Positions 16,880 through 25,469 of a stretch of DNA of 64,000 nucleotides are shown piece after piece. The DNA comes from a bacterium (GTDB taxonomy: Bacteria; Arandabacterota; Arandabacteria; Arandabacterales; Arandabacteraceae). The stretch's first letter is position 1; every line of letters starts with the position of its first letter. The stretch spans positions 124,001 through 188,000 of the forward strand of contig JAOZOU010000001.1 in assembly GCA_029933125.1 (NCBI GenBank). Reading direction: 5' to 3'. The translations under genes were made by a program, and so were the position numbers. The notes under the pieces were generated by a model. The model was given only the letters and a program-made list of their open reading frames with translations. It ran no database searches and was not told the DNA's origin.

Positions 16880-17095
16880 CTATGGCCCAACAGGGAGATG
16901 GCTGCGGAAACAGAACTTGCAGAGGTGGGTTGCGTAGTTTCTGGCCTGCGCGTAGCGCTTGGCATCATCAATTGTTTCGAAGACTTGAAACCAAGTCGTA
17001 CCCTTCCGATTTCGCTGTGCGGTGACAAAGGAACAACCCTCACGATGGATCCTGATATGCTTGCTGCCAGGATCAATATGCGTTGGATAACCCAT
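16880..17095 (-). CDS. Small His/Cys protein, possibly zinc binding
   Basis: 71 residues, convergent with the methylase gene. It has the pattern IHREGC ... W-F-x-V-F-x-T-x-DDAKRYA ... H-LCKFC, i.e. His/Cys near residues 16-21 and a CxxC near 58-61. This matches a widespread small protein type (an IHR-x-x-C start, a Trp-Phe centre, an EA/DA helix, CxxC end) that I associate with mobile and restriction-modification contexts, though no name is certain. The ATG at 17095 follows a G-rich ribosome-binding stretch (GGGGGAAAG). A longer frame in another phase on the same strand has unconvincing composition. Confidence 0.5.
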   Translation of the reverse strand: MGYPTHIDPGSKHIRIHREGCSFVTAQRNRKGTTWFQVFETIDDAKRYAQARNYATHLCKFCFRSHLPVGP

Positions 17096-17308
17096 AAACT
17101 TTCCCCCACGGATAAGGTTTTCATAACGAGTCTATCTTCTAAAACAATTCCTACGCAATTCAAATTTGCGGACTGGATAGTCCAACGAGGATCAAAGAGA
17201 TCATGTTCCGCACTGCGCTTGGCCATTGGACTCACTAACAATCACACTCCGGTAATTCCTTTCGTCACCGGCTGCGAGGACATCAGCAGAGTACCGCGAG
17301 TCTATCGC

Positions 17309-18133
17309 CTATCGGACGATGAGGGTTTTGTGAATGGACTTCTTTCCGCCGCTTGTAATTTCTATGAAGTACACGCCACTTGGCAGCTCCCGCCCTGAAT
17401 CGTCCTTGGTATCCCAGCTAAACTCGACTAAGCCTCCGGTGCCGTTCCAGTATCGCCTGGTTGCAACTCTCCGCCCAAGGACATCATAGACAGTCATGTC
17501 CACCATGCCAATGAAATTGAGCCTTGCGGTTATCACCGTCTCCCGGGTTGAGGGGGTGGGTGCGATGGCAACGATTTCCACGTGCCTCTTGCTGACAGCT
17601 GGGCAGGCACACACTGCAGACGTATACGCCGGATCAGAGAAGTTGTCGCAATCATCGATTGCCCAGGCTGAATAGTAGTAGATCGCGCATGTATCACGTC
17701 CGGCGTGCATAAACTTATACGCCTCTCCTGGCCTCACAGCAAAATAGCCCTCTGCATGGATGGCCGAGGTATGCCAGGGACAGTTGAGCAAGCCATGGCA
17801 GTTGCCCAAAGCCTGGTTGAAGTGCTTTAGCGGGAAGGCATCGCACGGGATCGCATCCTTCGCAGTCGGCTTGTAGAGCTGATTGCAGTCGATGAGAACT
17901 CGGCAAAGTTATTCTGTGACTCGCTCGAGGCTATAAAACGCAACATCCCAGGTGTTCAGACTGCGGCAGGCATAAGTAACACCTTTGCAGTTCCCATGCG
18001 GCGGCCACTCAACCGAGCTTTCCACATCCTTGCGCTTAGGCGAAAACTTGATACCGCTATCCTTGATCCACTCGACAAAAAAGCTCATGGCCACACCCAC
18101 AGCCACAGGGGCACTCCTCGCCGATGACCCATC
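17309..18133 (-). pseudogene. Secreted tail-bearing protein with in-frame TAA, N-terminus lost
   Basis: One reading phase is open from about 18133 to 17309 except for a TAA at 17909-17911. Both halves read as protein of the same character: the upstream half has MSFFVEWIKDSGIKFSPKRK and CRSLNTWDVAFYSLE, the downstream half a Cys-rich segment (IDCNQLYKPTAKDAIPCDAF, CHGLLNCPWHTSAIHAEGYF) and a full FlgD-like C-terminal tail (WDTKDDSG, LPSGVYFIEI, TLIVR). No signal peptide or convincing start is found; the frame is blocked at 18134. The simplest reading is a decaying gene with one nonsense codon and a missing 5' end. Alternatives are a sequencing error or two separate genes (a TTG at 17809 could start the second). 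Confidence 0.6.
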
Positions 18134-18252
18134 TTATAAGCAGGACATCAGTCTTGCACGCAAACCAAAATCCCTAAGGCGCGTTGACGAGTTGCCGCAG
18201 CGAAGGAGACAAGACCCAAAATGTGAGGTCGTCACTTCGGCCCGGGATCGCT

Positions 18253-19800
18253 TCAACGACCGCCAGATCCACGAGTTGACCCCGAATACTCATAAAGCTT
18301 CAGCTCATCAGACGAGTAAAGCACGATGTAATTGGCTTCTATCCATGGAAGGGCTGGAAAGAATTCTTTTGGCTTCCACACCACAAGATAGTCGATGGGT
18401 TGGGGGTATCTGCTCAGGTCCAGATTGCCGCTTGTACTTTCAATCTTACCAATTGTCTGATACGGGTTGAGCCCTATCCTGTAGACCAGTGGAAAGTATC
18501 CTTTGTCCGCCTCATAGATACCTAAGTCTATGGCTCCGGTAGCTATGCTGTAGTAAGCTGATGCATGCCTATAACTTTGCACACGCTCAGATTCACCCTT
18601 GTGATCAAAACCGATACCGAGATAGGTCTTATTTTTCTCCACAAACGGTATTGCCGACGTGTACTCTTGGAGCCCTTTGTTCAAAATGTGATAGTAATGT
18701 GTGCTTATCCCCACCTGGAGAACTGTGACACATATCGCAACGGTTCCCACGCCTATTCTCAAGGGTTTCCAGTGTTTGAGATCCAGCCATGGAAGTATCG
18801 CAAGGTACGGAAATGGAATCAACCTGCATACCAGTCCACCTCCACCATAGATCCTGCGGGGCACTACGAAATAGAGAAACGTGGCAAACAGTGACACAAC
18901 AAGGAGACTATCGCTAGGCTTACAACGCTTCAGGTCGACGGTTCGCAGCTGCCGCAATCTCAATATGAGTGTGCCTACCAGTGCAATTCCATAGGCTGCA
19001 GTTACCGCAAGCGCAAGGTATCGTTGTCTTGCATCAAAGTAGTAGAGTGTATCCAACTCGAGGAACCATTTCAATCGGTCCACAAGGGGCGTCCCGGAAA
19101 GACTTCCGGCGTGTCTGGTGAGTATGAAGTAGATGGGTAGTACCAAGGATGGCCCCAAAGAGACACCCAGCGCAAGCGTTCTACCGATCTTCCTGCCGTA
19201 GTGAAGAAGAGCCAGCAAAAGGATGAAAGCAAGCGCTATGACCTGACACACGATGTGGCAAAAATATAGCAGAACCAGGAGCAAGTTGAGTGTGATGAGA
19301 CTGTCTCGGCGCAACCCTTCGCCCCGATGCCGCCACCAATAGCCAAGTATCAAGAAAACCAACGGGACACCGAGGGCAAAACCATAGAAGCCCATGTGGA
19401 GGAAGTAGTTGTACAGGAAGGGAAAAGCAAGGGCAAGCGAGAAAACCCGTTCTTCACCAAAGGAGCGTAGATAGTAGTACATTGACAGAAGGAAAATCAC
19501 AACATACCCGGTTAGCAATACCTTCTCCGCCAATAGAGGAGGCATAACCAGCATGAGTAGCGCAAGCGTTGCATGCGGTAGCCATGTAGGTACTGGAGTG
19601 AGGCTAATACTGTAGTAGAGTGAAAAGTTGGAAGCCGGGTCTAAGTAGTGACGCAGGACATAGGCGCTAACTATGTGAGCAGGACCATCCTGGGAGGGGA
19701 AGTACTTGAACCCCCATATCGGCGCCACGTGGATGGAGGCCAGCCCTATAACAATCCAGCAAAAGAGCCTCCGCCGCATGAAAACTCCGAACCTGCTCAT
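18253..19800 (-). CDS. Multi-pass GT-C-like membrane protein
   Basis: 515 residues from the ATG at 19800. About ten hydrophobic helices span residues 10-390, then a soluble C-terminal domain of about 120 residues. An acidic-aromatic motif in the first outer loop (YFPSQDGPAH) occupies the place of the catalytic Asp motif of GT-C glycosyltransferases that use lipid-linked sugars, followed by FSLYYSISLTPVPTWLPHA. I infer a membrane glycosyltransferase, but no Pfam family is recognised with certainty. It is flanked by a decayed gene downstream. An ATG at 19779 is an alternative start. Confidence 0.5.
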   Translation of the reverse strand: MSRFGVFMRRRLFCWIVIGLASIHVAPIWGFKYFPSQDGPAHIVSAYVLRHYLDPASNFSLYYSISLTPVPTWLPHATLALLMLVMPPLLAEKVLLTGYVVIFLLSMYYYLRSFGEERVFSLALAFPFLYNYFLHMGFYGFALGVPLVFLILGYWWRHRGEGLRRDSLITLNLLLVLLYFCHIVCQVIALAFILLLALLHYGRKIGRTLALGVSLGPSLVLPIYFILTRHAGSLSGTPLVDRLKWFLELDTLYYFDARQRYLALAVTAAYGIALVGTLILRLRQLRTVDLKRCKPSDSLLVVSLFATFLYFVVPRRIYGGGGLVCRLIPFPYLAILPWLDLKHWKPLRIGVGTVAICVTVLQVGISTHYYHILNKGLQEYTSAIPFVEKNKTYLGIGFDHKGESERVQSYRHASAYYSIATGAIDLGIYEADKGYFPLVYRIGLNPYQTIGKIESTSGNLDLSRYPQPIDYLVVWKPKEFFPALPWIEANYIVLYSSDELKLYEYSGSTRGSGGR

Positions 19801-19925
19801 TGCCGCTGATGCAGGCAATGAGCTCTCGATCCTGAATCACGCTGCCCGCGCTGCTTGCCGACATAGCCAGAGCTATGCCGCCCACATCAGAACGTAAGGT
19901 CTCTGGCAGCTATGGAATAGGCAGA

Positions 19926-20106
19926 CTATTCTTGAAGCTCCACCTCAGACTGACCCCAATTCAGATCCTTGCCTGAGAAGACCTGGAGCTTATGCTTGAC
20001 CGTAGCACGCCCTGAGCCATTGATCAAGATCAAAGCCCCGATGTCGAGTAGGCACAGAGACACCCAACTGTTCACTACGAACTGGTTCGCAACAGCCGTC
20101 GTTTGC
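19926..20106 (-). pseudogene. Possible gene fragment after the propeller-like protein
   Basis: The gap between 19801 and 20106 has one phase open right up to the upstream stop, with protein-like content (NQFVVNSWVSLCLLDIGALI, then KHKLQVFSGKDLNWGQSEVE) ending at TAG 19926-19928. It has no ribosome-binding site and begins without a clear start, so it looks like the tail of a lost gene. This is a weak call; the rest of the gap shows nothing. Confidence 0.25.
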
Positions 20107-21600
20107 CTATCTCAGCAAGACTATCTTGGTTGAGACCGAGTGTGAGCCCGAGACTAGTCGTGCAAAGTAGAGACCCGAAGGAAGCATCTGACCCGCAGCA
20201 TCACAACCATTCCAGCGAACTATCTGTGATTCGCCAACGAGCCCACCATCGATGAGCTTCACAACTTCCCTGCCATGCACATCGTAAATGCTCAAGCTGA
20301 GACGTTGCCGGCCAGTGAGCGAAACGGCGAAATCAACATGGGTGTTGAAAGGGTTGCTACCAACGGGCTTAAGCTCTGCCAGGTCCCCCCGAGAGTGAGG
20401 CACCAGACCTGAAACATCAGTTTCGAGCTTGACCAAATACATATCTTCCAGACCTGCACCGGTCGATTCTGTCAACCCAGCTACAATGTATCCATGGTCG
20501 GGTGTTTCTCTACCGCAAAACGCCATATCATCATTGACTCCACCAATCGTCGTCTCCCAGACAACATCACCGCCCGAAGTGATCTTCACGATGTACAAAT
20601 CATACAGACCAGCTCCAGAGGAACTCGTCCTCCCGACAAGCAGGTATCCCGTGTCGGCTGTCGGGCAGATATCAGAACAGAACTCATCACCTACACCACC
20701 ATACGTCCTTGTCCAGAGGGTGTCGCCGTTGGCATCGGTTCTTATGAGATACATGTCGTAGTTGCCAGCACCCATGGATGTGGTAGAGCCCCCTATCAGG
20801 AAGCCCCCATCTGGAGTCTGGCGAATCGCACTGCCATAGTCACTTCCGGCTCCGCCATAGCGCCTTGTCCAAAGTGTGTCGCCGCCACTATCGAGCCTTA
20901 AAACATAAACCTGTGCAACATCAGCAAGCGGGACATACCGGGAATAGCCGGCAATTGCAAAGCCGCCATCGGTTGTCTCGATTATCTCCATGCCTCTATC
21001 ATCGCTCCAAGCTCCGTATGTTCGCTTCCACTTGAGAGTGCCATTGGGAGTCGTCATGACAACATAGACATCCGCTGAGTCATAGGGTGGATTGGAGTAA
21101 GTGTGACCGCAAGCTATGATCTGTCCCCGTGAAGTCTCTCTGGCGCAATAGAAGATGTCATCTTCGGATCCCCCAAACGTCCTCATCCAGATCGTATCGC
21201 CCAAAGCATTAGTCACGCTAAGATAGGCATCAAGGTCACCAGTGCCAAAAGATGACGAGAAGCCTCCTATGAGATATCCACCAGATCCCATCTCAACAAT
21301 CGATAGGCCACAGTCACCGCCCGTGTCACCGTAAGTCCGCGTCCAGAGGGTATCACCAAGCATGTCAACCTTGGCAACATAGACATCCTTGTTGCCAGCC
21401 CCAAACGATGTGGTACTGCCGCAAACTATGAGGTTACTGTCTGAGGTCACCTCCACCCAGTAGCCTCTGTCATCATCATTTCCACCGATGGTGAGATCCC
21501 AGGCAACGTCTGGAGCAGTTGCTGAAAAGGACGGGGGTACAGCGACGGTCGTGGCAAGCAACAAAAGGACGGGTACTGCAAGCCTTACCAGTCAAGTCAT
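20107..21600 (-). CDS. Secreted beta-propeller-like repeat protein with TGA at codon 3
   Basis: Secreted protein of about 497 codons. After a signal peptide (LAVPVLLLLATTVA) come seven or eight repeats of about 51 residues, each with GGND/GGS-D, a glycine-rich turn (TSFGAGNKDVYVAKVD, SSGAGLYDLYIVKI) and GDTLWTRTYG; such WTRTYGG repeats form beta-propellers. A FlgD-like C-terminal tail follows (SIYDVHGREVV, WNGCDAAG, LPSGLYFARL, KIVLLR). The ATG at 21600 has an excellent ribosome-binding site (GAGGAGG), yet codon 3 is TGA (21594-21592), in the same phase as the signal peptide. Either translation starts downstream (CTG 21591 or TTG 21564), or the gene is newly inactivated, or this is a sequence error. 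The rest of the frame is intact. Confidence 0.7.
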
Positions 21601-21737
21601 GTCCTTCACCTCCTCAATAATACAAGTTTCTGTTCATCAAAACTTCCCATCACAGGATGGCGAACTGATGAAGAGATACAAGATTCGGGTCCTGTTCGAG
21701 GATGCAACGTTGACGTCATCCGAGAGTGCTCTATTCT

Positions 21738-22298
21738 CTAAGGAATCTCTCCATCACCTCGCTCACGCCAAACCCGTACGAGCAGGTCGACGTTGAAATA
21801 TATGAGAGTCTCACTGCCATCCGCCAATCTCACCCTAAACACGTCAGAATAGTGATCTCCCTGCCGCCGTAGCTCTTGTGATACGCACTCCAGGTTGAGC
21901 ATAGACATTATTGCGTACTCCTCAGCAAGATCAATCACCTGAAAGGCAGTCTCAGGGGTTTTCCCATTGCCAGAGCGGCAGATTGATCCCAGAAGTTTGA
22001 CAGCAAACCGAGCATGGTGCCTCGCTCTTTGCTCATCACCGAGCATCTCGTAGATCTCGCTCGCAAGGACATGCATCTGGATATCGAGATAGTGCCCGTT
22101 GAGAGATTGAATCACGCGGTCCTTAGCTGACTCTATTTCGCCGGACTTGAGCAGTTCACAGATAGCAATATAGTGCTCGGCACTACTACGATAAGGATCG
22201 TATTGAGATGAATCGGCATAGGCCATCCGGAGGTCTGTGAAGTCAACTGAATCAGGATCAGCCTTTGCAGCCTGAAGAAGAGCATCGAAGTTGCTCAT
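21738..22298 (-). CDS. DUF4919-like protein
   Basis: 186 residues, no signal peptide. The N-terminal segment DFTDLRMAYADSSQYDPY, a central helical TPR-like pair (about 45-100) and the GNGKTPETAFQVIDLAEEYAIM segment (about 110-135) match the order of conserved blocks I know from DUF4919 proteins of Bacteroidetes and relatives; the end (LIYFNVDLLVR) also fits. Function is unknown. The ATG follows GGGAGC. It stands alone between a secreted protein gene and a decayed gene. Confidence 0.55.
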   Translation of the reverse strand: MSNFDALLQAAKADPDSVDFTDLRMAYADSSQYDPYRSSAEHYIAICELLKSGEIESAKDRVIQSLNGHYLDIQMHVLASEIYEMLGDEQRARHHARFAVKLLGSICRSGNGKTPETAFQVIDLAEEYAIMSMLNLECVSQELRRQGDHYSDVFRVRLADGSETLIYFNVDLLVRVWRERGDGEIP

Positions 22299-22514
22299 GG
22301 CTTGCTCCCTGAGAATGAGGCTGCCACTAAAGAGACAAATGCTGCAACTCTCACACTCGCCTGAGTACAGAAGGGGAATGGAGTCTCATCTTAAGTGTAC
22401 AGCTCATCTGCACCAGTAGTCAATGCCTTGTTTGCTGATGTTGGTTGACACAAGCTGGTTTTCCAGTGGTAGCACGTGGTCTGGACCTTCAAAGTAAAGC
22501 GCGAGTGTCCCTAG

Positions 22515-23033
22515 CTGAAGTGGATTTACCCAACAAATCAACAGATCTGGCCTGTTCCTTCAGCACGTGGGGCACCGACTCAGTTAACTAGACACTACAA
22601 CGATGTGGGCCCTTGGTGGTCTCCTGGCGGTACCGAAATAGCCTTTGTCAGGAATGGACCATATCTTCCAAGCATATACATCATAGCGATCGCTGAAGGC
22701 GTTGAAGTGGGTTTAACGCTGGACCTTGGGATCGCATGAAGACCTGACTGGTCGCCCGACGGAGACTCCATTGGATTTGAGCTCGATCCCATGAAACCTG
22801 TACGAGGGCCTTTGAAGTATGACATCTATGTGATCCCCTCACTCGGCGGGCAGCCTGCACGAATCACCGACGATGCTACTCAAGAGCTTGAACCCCATTG
22901 GTCGCCCGATTGCACTGAAATGGTATTCCCCTCTAACCGTGGTGGAAATTGGGACATCTGGACGATTAAGGCAAGCAGCGTGAGTGCAACCGCAGACCTA
23001 ACGTGGGGCAAAGTCAAAGCCCTATTCAGATAG
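22515..23033 (+). pseudogene. TolB-like beta-propeller gene remnant
   Basis: A single phase carries about three PD40/TolB repeats: QQIWPVPSARGAPTQLTRH then PWWSPGGTEIAF; RPDWSPDGDSIGF; and PARITDDATQELEPHWSPD with NWDIWTI. The phase is closed by TAG at 22512-22514 and interrupted by TGA at 22737-22739 right before RPDWSPDG. No start or signal peptide remains, and TolB propellers have five to six such repeats, so this is the decayed 3' part of a longer gene. Nothing else is seen between 22299 and 22514. Confidence 0.65.
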
Positions 23034-23120
23034 GCTTCCAACCCCAATCCTGGACCAGATCCTGAGAATCAAGCCCGAATCCACGAAGCGGCCTTCAACT
23101 GTAGGCCAGGCTTACCCATC

Positions 23121-24158
23121 CTACAGGTTGCCCATGGTGAGGGCCATGACGGCTTTCTGGACATGGAGGCGGTTCTCAGCAACGTCATAGATGGAGGAGC
23201 GAGGGCCACTTGCAACCTCATCTGTAACCTCGTGTCCCCTGTCTATAGGCATGGGATGGGTAAAGATGGCGTTGTCGGTAAGTGCCATCTTCGAGGCATC
23301 GCATATCCAATCGGTGTGTTTCATCGCTTTCTCAATCTCTTCTTGCTTATGAAATTCGCCATCCCTGTACGCATCAGGACTCATCCAGTTGCGTGAATAG
23401 ACGATGTGGGCGCCTCGATAGGCTTCCATCTGACTATGGGTAACCTCAAGACTTGCACCCTGACTCTCACAATTCTTGCGGGCAGCTGCCAGGACATCCG
23501 GATCAAGATCATACCCCTCAGGCGCAGCAACTGTAACATTCATTCCGAAGCGGGAACCAATGAGGATGGCTTCCTGAACGCTGCACCATGAGCGTGCAAG
23601 TGCACCGTGCCCCCAGACTACCAGAAGCTTCTTCCCCTTGAGCACCTCAGGCTCAAACTTACCCTTGGGTCCGAGCCACTCGATCCAGCCCATAACGTCC
23701 GCAAGACCCTGACAGGGATGAAACTTATCATGCGCCATCGAAACAACCGGTATGTCAGCCCAGCGAGCATATTCCCTTATGAGCTCATCCCCCTCGCCGT
23801 ATTTGGTAACCTTGTCTTCGAGGATGCGGATGCCAAGCCCACAAGCATAGCGACTCATCACCCTGGCCGCATCTTCAACCGTCTCCCCCGCAGTAGTCTT
23901 GGTCTTAAGCCGCATACTCTTTGGCTCGAGAAACTGGGCATGACCACCAAGCTCAGTTGCGGCACATTCGAAACTCTGCCGTGTCCGGACGCTCGGATTG
24001 TAGAAAAACATGAAGAAGGTGCGATCCTTAAGCACGTGAGTATAGCCAAAACGGTTGGCTTTCATCTTGACTGCCAGCTCGAGTACCTTGAGGAGGTCTT
24101 CCTTTGACCATTCCTGCGTGACTATGAGATCTCTACCCTTAAGATCGTCAGATGCCAC
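23121..24158 (-). CDS. Carbamoyltransferase (AOTCase/YgeW-like), second copy in operon
   Basis: 345-residue member of the aspartate/ornithine carbamoyltransferase superfamily, which transfers carbamoyl from carbamoyl phosphate to an amine. The phosphate motif is NPSVRTRQSFE (about 54-64; S-x-RTR), the carbamoyl motif is HPCQGLAD (about 145-152), and the C-terminal motif HPMPIDRGHEVT is in the place of the HCLP/HPLP loop that contacts the amine substrate; the end AENRLHVQKA is typical. The S-V-RTR form rather than STRTR, and the LGGHA block, point to N-acyl-ornithine or YgeW-type enzymes rather than classical OTCase or ATCase. It starts at GTG one base after the upstream paralogue's stop, with a GGGAGGGAA ribosome-binding site. 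The substrate is unknown and probably differs from the paralogue because the substrate loop differs. Confidence 0.75.
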   Translation of the reverse strand: MASDDLKGRDLIVTQEWSKEDLLKVLELAVKMKANRFGYTHVLKDRTFFMFFYNPSVRTRQSFECAATELGGHAQFLEPKSMRLKTKTTAGETVEDAARVMSRYACGLGIRILEDKVTKYGEGDELIREYARWADIPVVSMAHDKFHPCQGLADVMGWIEWLGPKGKFEPEVLKGKKLLVVWGHGALARSWCSVQEAILIGSRFGMNVTVAAPEGYDLDPDVLAAARKNCESQGASLEVTHSQMEAYRGAHIVYSRNWMSPDAYRDGEFHKQEEIEKAMKHTDWICDASKMALTDNAIFTHPMPIDRGHEVTDEVASGPRSSIYDVAENRLHVQKAVMALTMGNL

Positions 24159-24159
24159 C

Positions 24160-25230
24160 TTACTTCCCTCCCATTACAAGAGCCATGATCGCTTTCTGGG
24201 CATGGAGTCGATTCTCAGCCTCGTCGTAAATCGCAGAGCTCCAGCCATGCTTGACATCGGTTCGATCCATGACCTCGTTGGTTACCTCCCAGCCGCGATC
24301 AGCTGGTAGGCAATGCACATAGATGGCTTCCTTATCTGCGGTCTCCATTATCTCAGCCGTCATCTTCCATGACTTGTACTTGTCAAAAATCTCCTGTGCC
24401 TTCTGGGCATTGTCCTCACCGACGGGTGGCTTAAAAATGGCAGTAGGTGCCCACGCTTTGGGATAGACGACATGAGCATCCTTAAATGCTGATTCAAAGT
24501 CATGCGTGATGGTAAATGTGGCATTGTTCATACGGGCGTTGGCTTCACACTCGGCGATGATCTCCGGATCAAGCTCCATCTCAGGCGGATGGGCAAGCAC
24601 GGTATCACAACCCATGAGGGTGGCGGCAATAATTGCACTCTGAGGCACCGCCCTCGGCTTGTGAACACTTGGGCTATAAGCCCAGCTCATGACAAACTTT
24701 ATGCCCTCAAACGCGCCGAACTTCTCCTTCACAGTCATGATGTCAGCAAGTGCCTGACAAGGATGATACTTATCGCATTCCATGTTTATTACCGGGATGT
24801 CACTCCAGCGAGCGAACTCGCGCATCATCTCATGGGCTCCGCCGTAGACCCAATCAACTGGATCGCCATAGCATCGGATTGCAATAGCATGTCCCATTCG
24901 ACTCAAGACCCGTGCCACATCCGAAACACGTTCAGTTGAGTAAGCAACCTCTTTGCCCTCAAGTGCAGGAGTATAGATTTTGGACGGATCCAGGTAGTGA
25001 GCATGTCCTCCGAGCTGCGTCATGCCAGCCTCAAAACTATTACGGGTTCGCAGGCTCTGGTTGTAGAAGATCATAAAGAGCGTCTTGGCACGCAGAAGGT
25101 GATCATGGGGCTCACCAAGTGCAAACCTTCGCTTAAGATCAAAAGCAATCTCGAGCAGAGTCTCAACCTGCTCCTTGTCCCAATCACGCAGTGTCAAGAA
25201 GTCCTTGCCTCGAAAACAGTCAGTCCTCAT
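24160..25230 (-). CDS. Carbamoyltransferase (AOTCase/YgeW-like), first copy in operon
   Basis: 356 residues, clearly homologous to the following gene. It has NQSLRTRNSFE with LGGHA, HPCQALAD, and the substrate loop HCLPADRGWEVT, which keeps the HCLP of ornithine-type enzymes; the end is AENRLHAQKA. The region around residues 250-300 has a lineage-specific insert (PTAIFKPPVGEDNAQKAQEI). A perfect sigma-70 promoter lies about 100 bp upstream. Tandem carbamoyltransferases with different substrate loops suggest either two reactions in one pathway or a hetero-oligomer. The PLP enzyme at 26767 brings to mind the ygeW-ygeX pair of purine and diaminopropionate catabolism, but that link is inference only. 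Confidence 0.78.
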   Translation of the reverse strand: MRTDCFRGKDFLTLRDWDKEQVETLLEIAFDLKRRFALGEPHDHLLRAKTLFMIFYNQSLRTRNSFEAGMTQLGGHAHYLDPSKIYTPALEGKEVAYSTERVSDVARVLSRMGHAIAIRCYGDPVDWVYGGAHEMMREFARWSDIPVINMECDKYHPCQALADIMTVKEKFGAFEGIKFVMSWAYSPSVHKPRAVPQSAIIAATLMGCDTVLAHPPEMELDPEIIAECEANARMNNATFTITHDFESAFKDAHVVYPKAWAPTAIFKPPVGEDNAQKAQEIFDKYKSWKMTAEIMETADKEAIYVHCLPADRGWEVTNEVMDRTDVKHGWSSAIYDEAENRLHAQKAIMALVMGGK

Positions 25231-25331
25231 CGTTCCAACCTCTCACCTGTTTGGTCTGCCTAGATCAAGGGTCTAAAAATTTGTCCCCCAGCCGTAGCCG
25301 GGGATCACATTTCCACTATGCTGATAGGCTG

Positions 25332-25359
25332 ATTATAATCAACTCAACCCCAATGTCAA
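25332..25359 (-). promoter_or_regulatory. Perfect sigma-70 promoter of the carbamoyltransferase operon
   Basis: On the minus strand TTGACA (25359-25354), a 16-bp spacer and TATAAT (25337-25332): both hexamers are exact consensus. The start would be near 25325, giving a leader of about 95 bases to 25230. It lies next to the palindromic repeat at 25366. Confidence 0.7.
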
Positions 25360-25365
25360 GCACCT

Positions 25366-25425
25366 GGGGTCGGAGCCAAAAAGCTGCAAACACCCCGACA
25401 TCGGGGTCGGAGCTAAAAACGTGCA
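25366..25425 (+). repeat. Dispersed palindromic repeat, two direct copies
   Basis: Two copies of the core GGGGTCGGAGCYAAAAA lie at 25366-25382 and 25403-25419; the first continues as GCTGC, the second as CGTGCA. The 20 bases between them include CCCCGA..TCGGGG, which can pair with the core. The same core is found at 26591, 39031 and 59806. It sits between the hydrolase stop and the carbamoyltransferase promoter. Confidence 0.7.
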
Positions 25426-25469
25426 CAACAGCAGCTTTGGCACATAACTTGCTATAGCCGTGGTCAGGT

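Noticed and set aside
16846-17241. A 131-codon minus-strand frame overlapping the small Cys/His gene
   Set aside because: Its composition is poor and the other phase (16880-17095) carries a coherent Cys/His motif and a ribosome-binding site.
21592-22739. TGA as a sense codon (Trp or Gly) to explain in-phase TGA codons
   Set aside because: TGA is the normal stop of intact genes such as the histidine kinase (1570-1572) and the DUF483-like neighbours; only isolated, mostly degraded genes have internal TGA.
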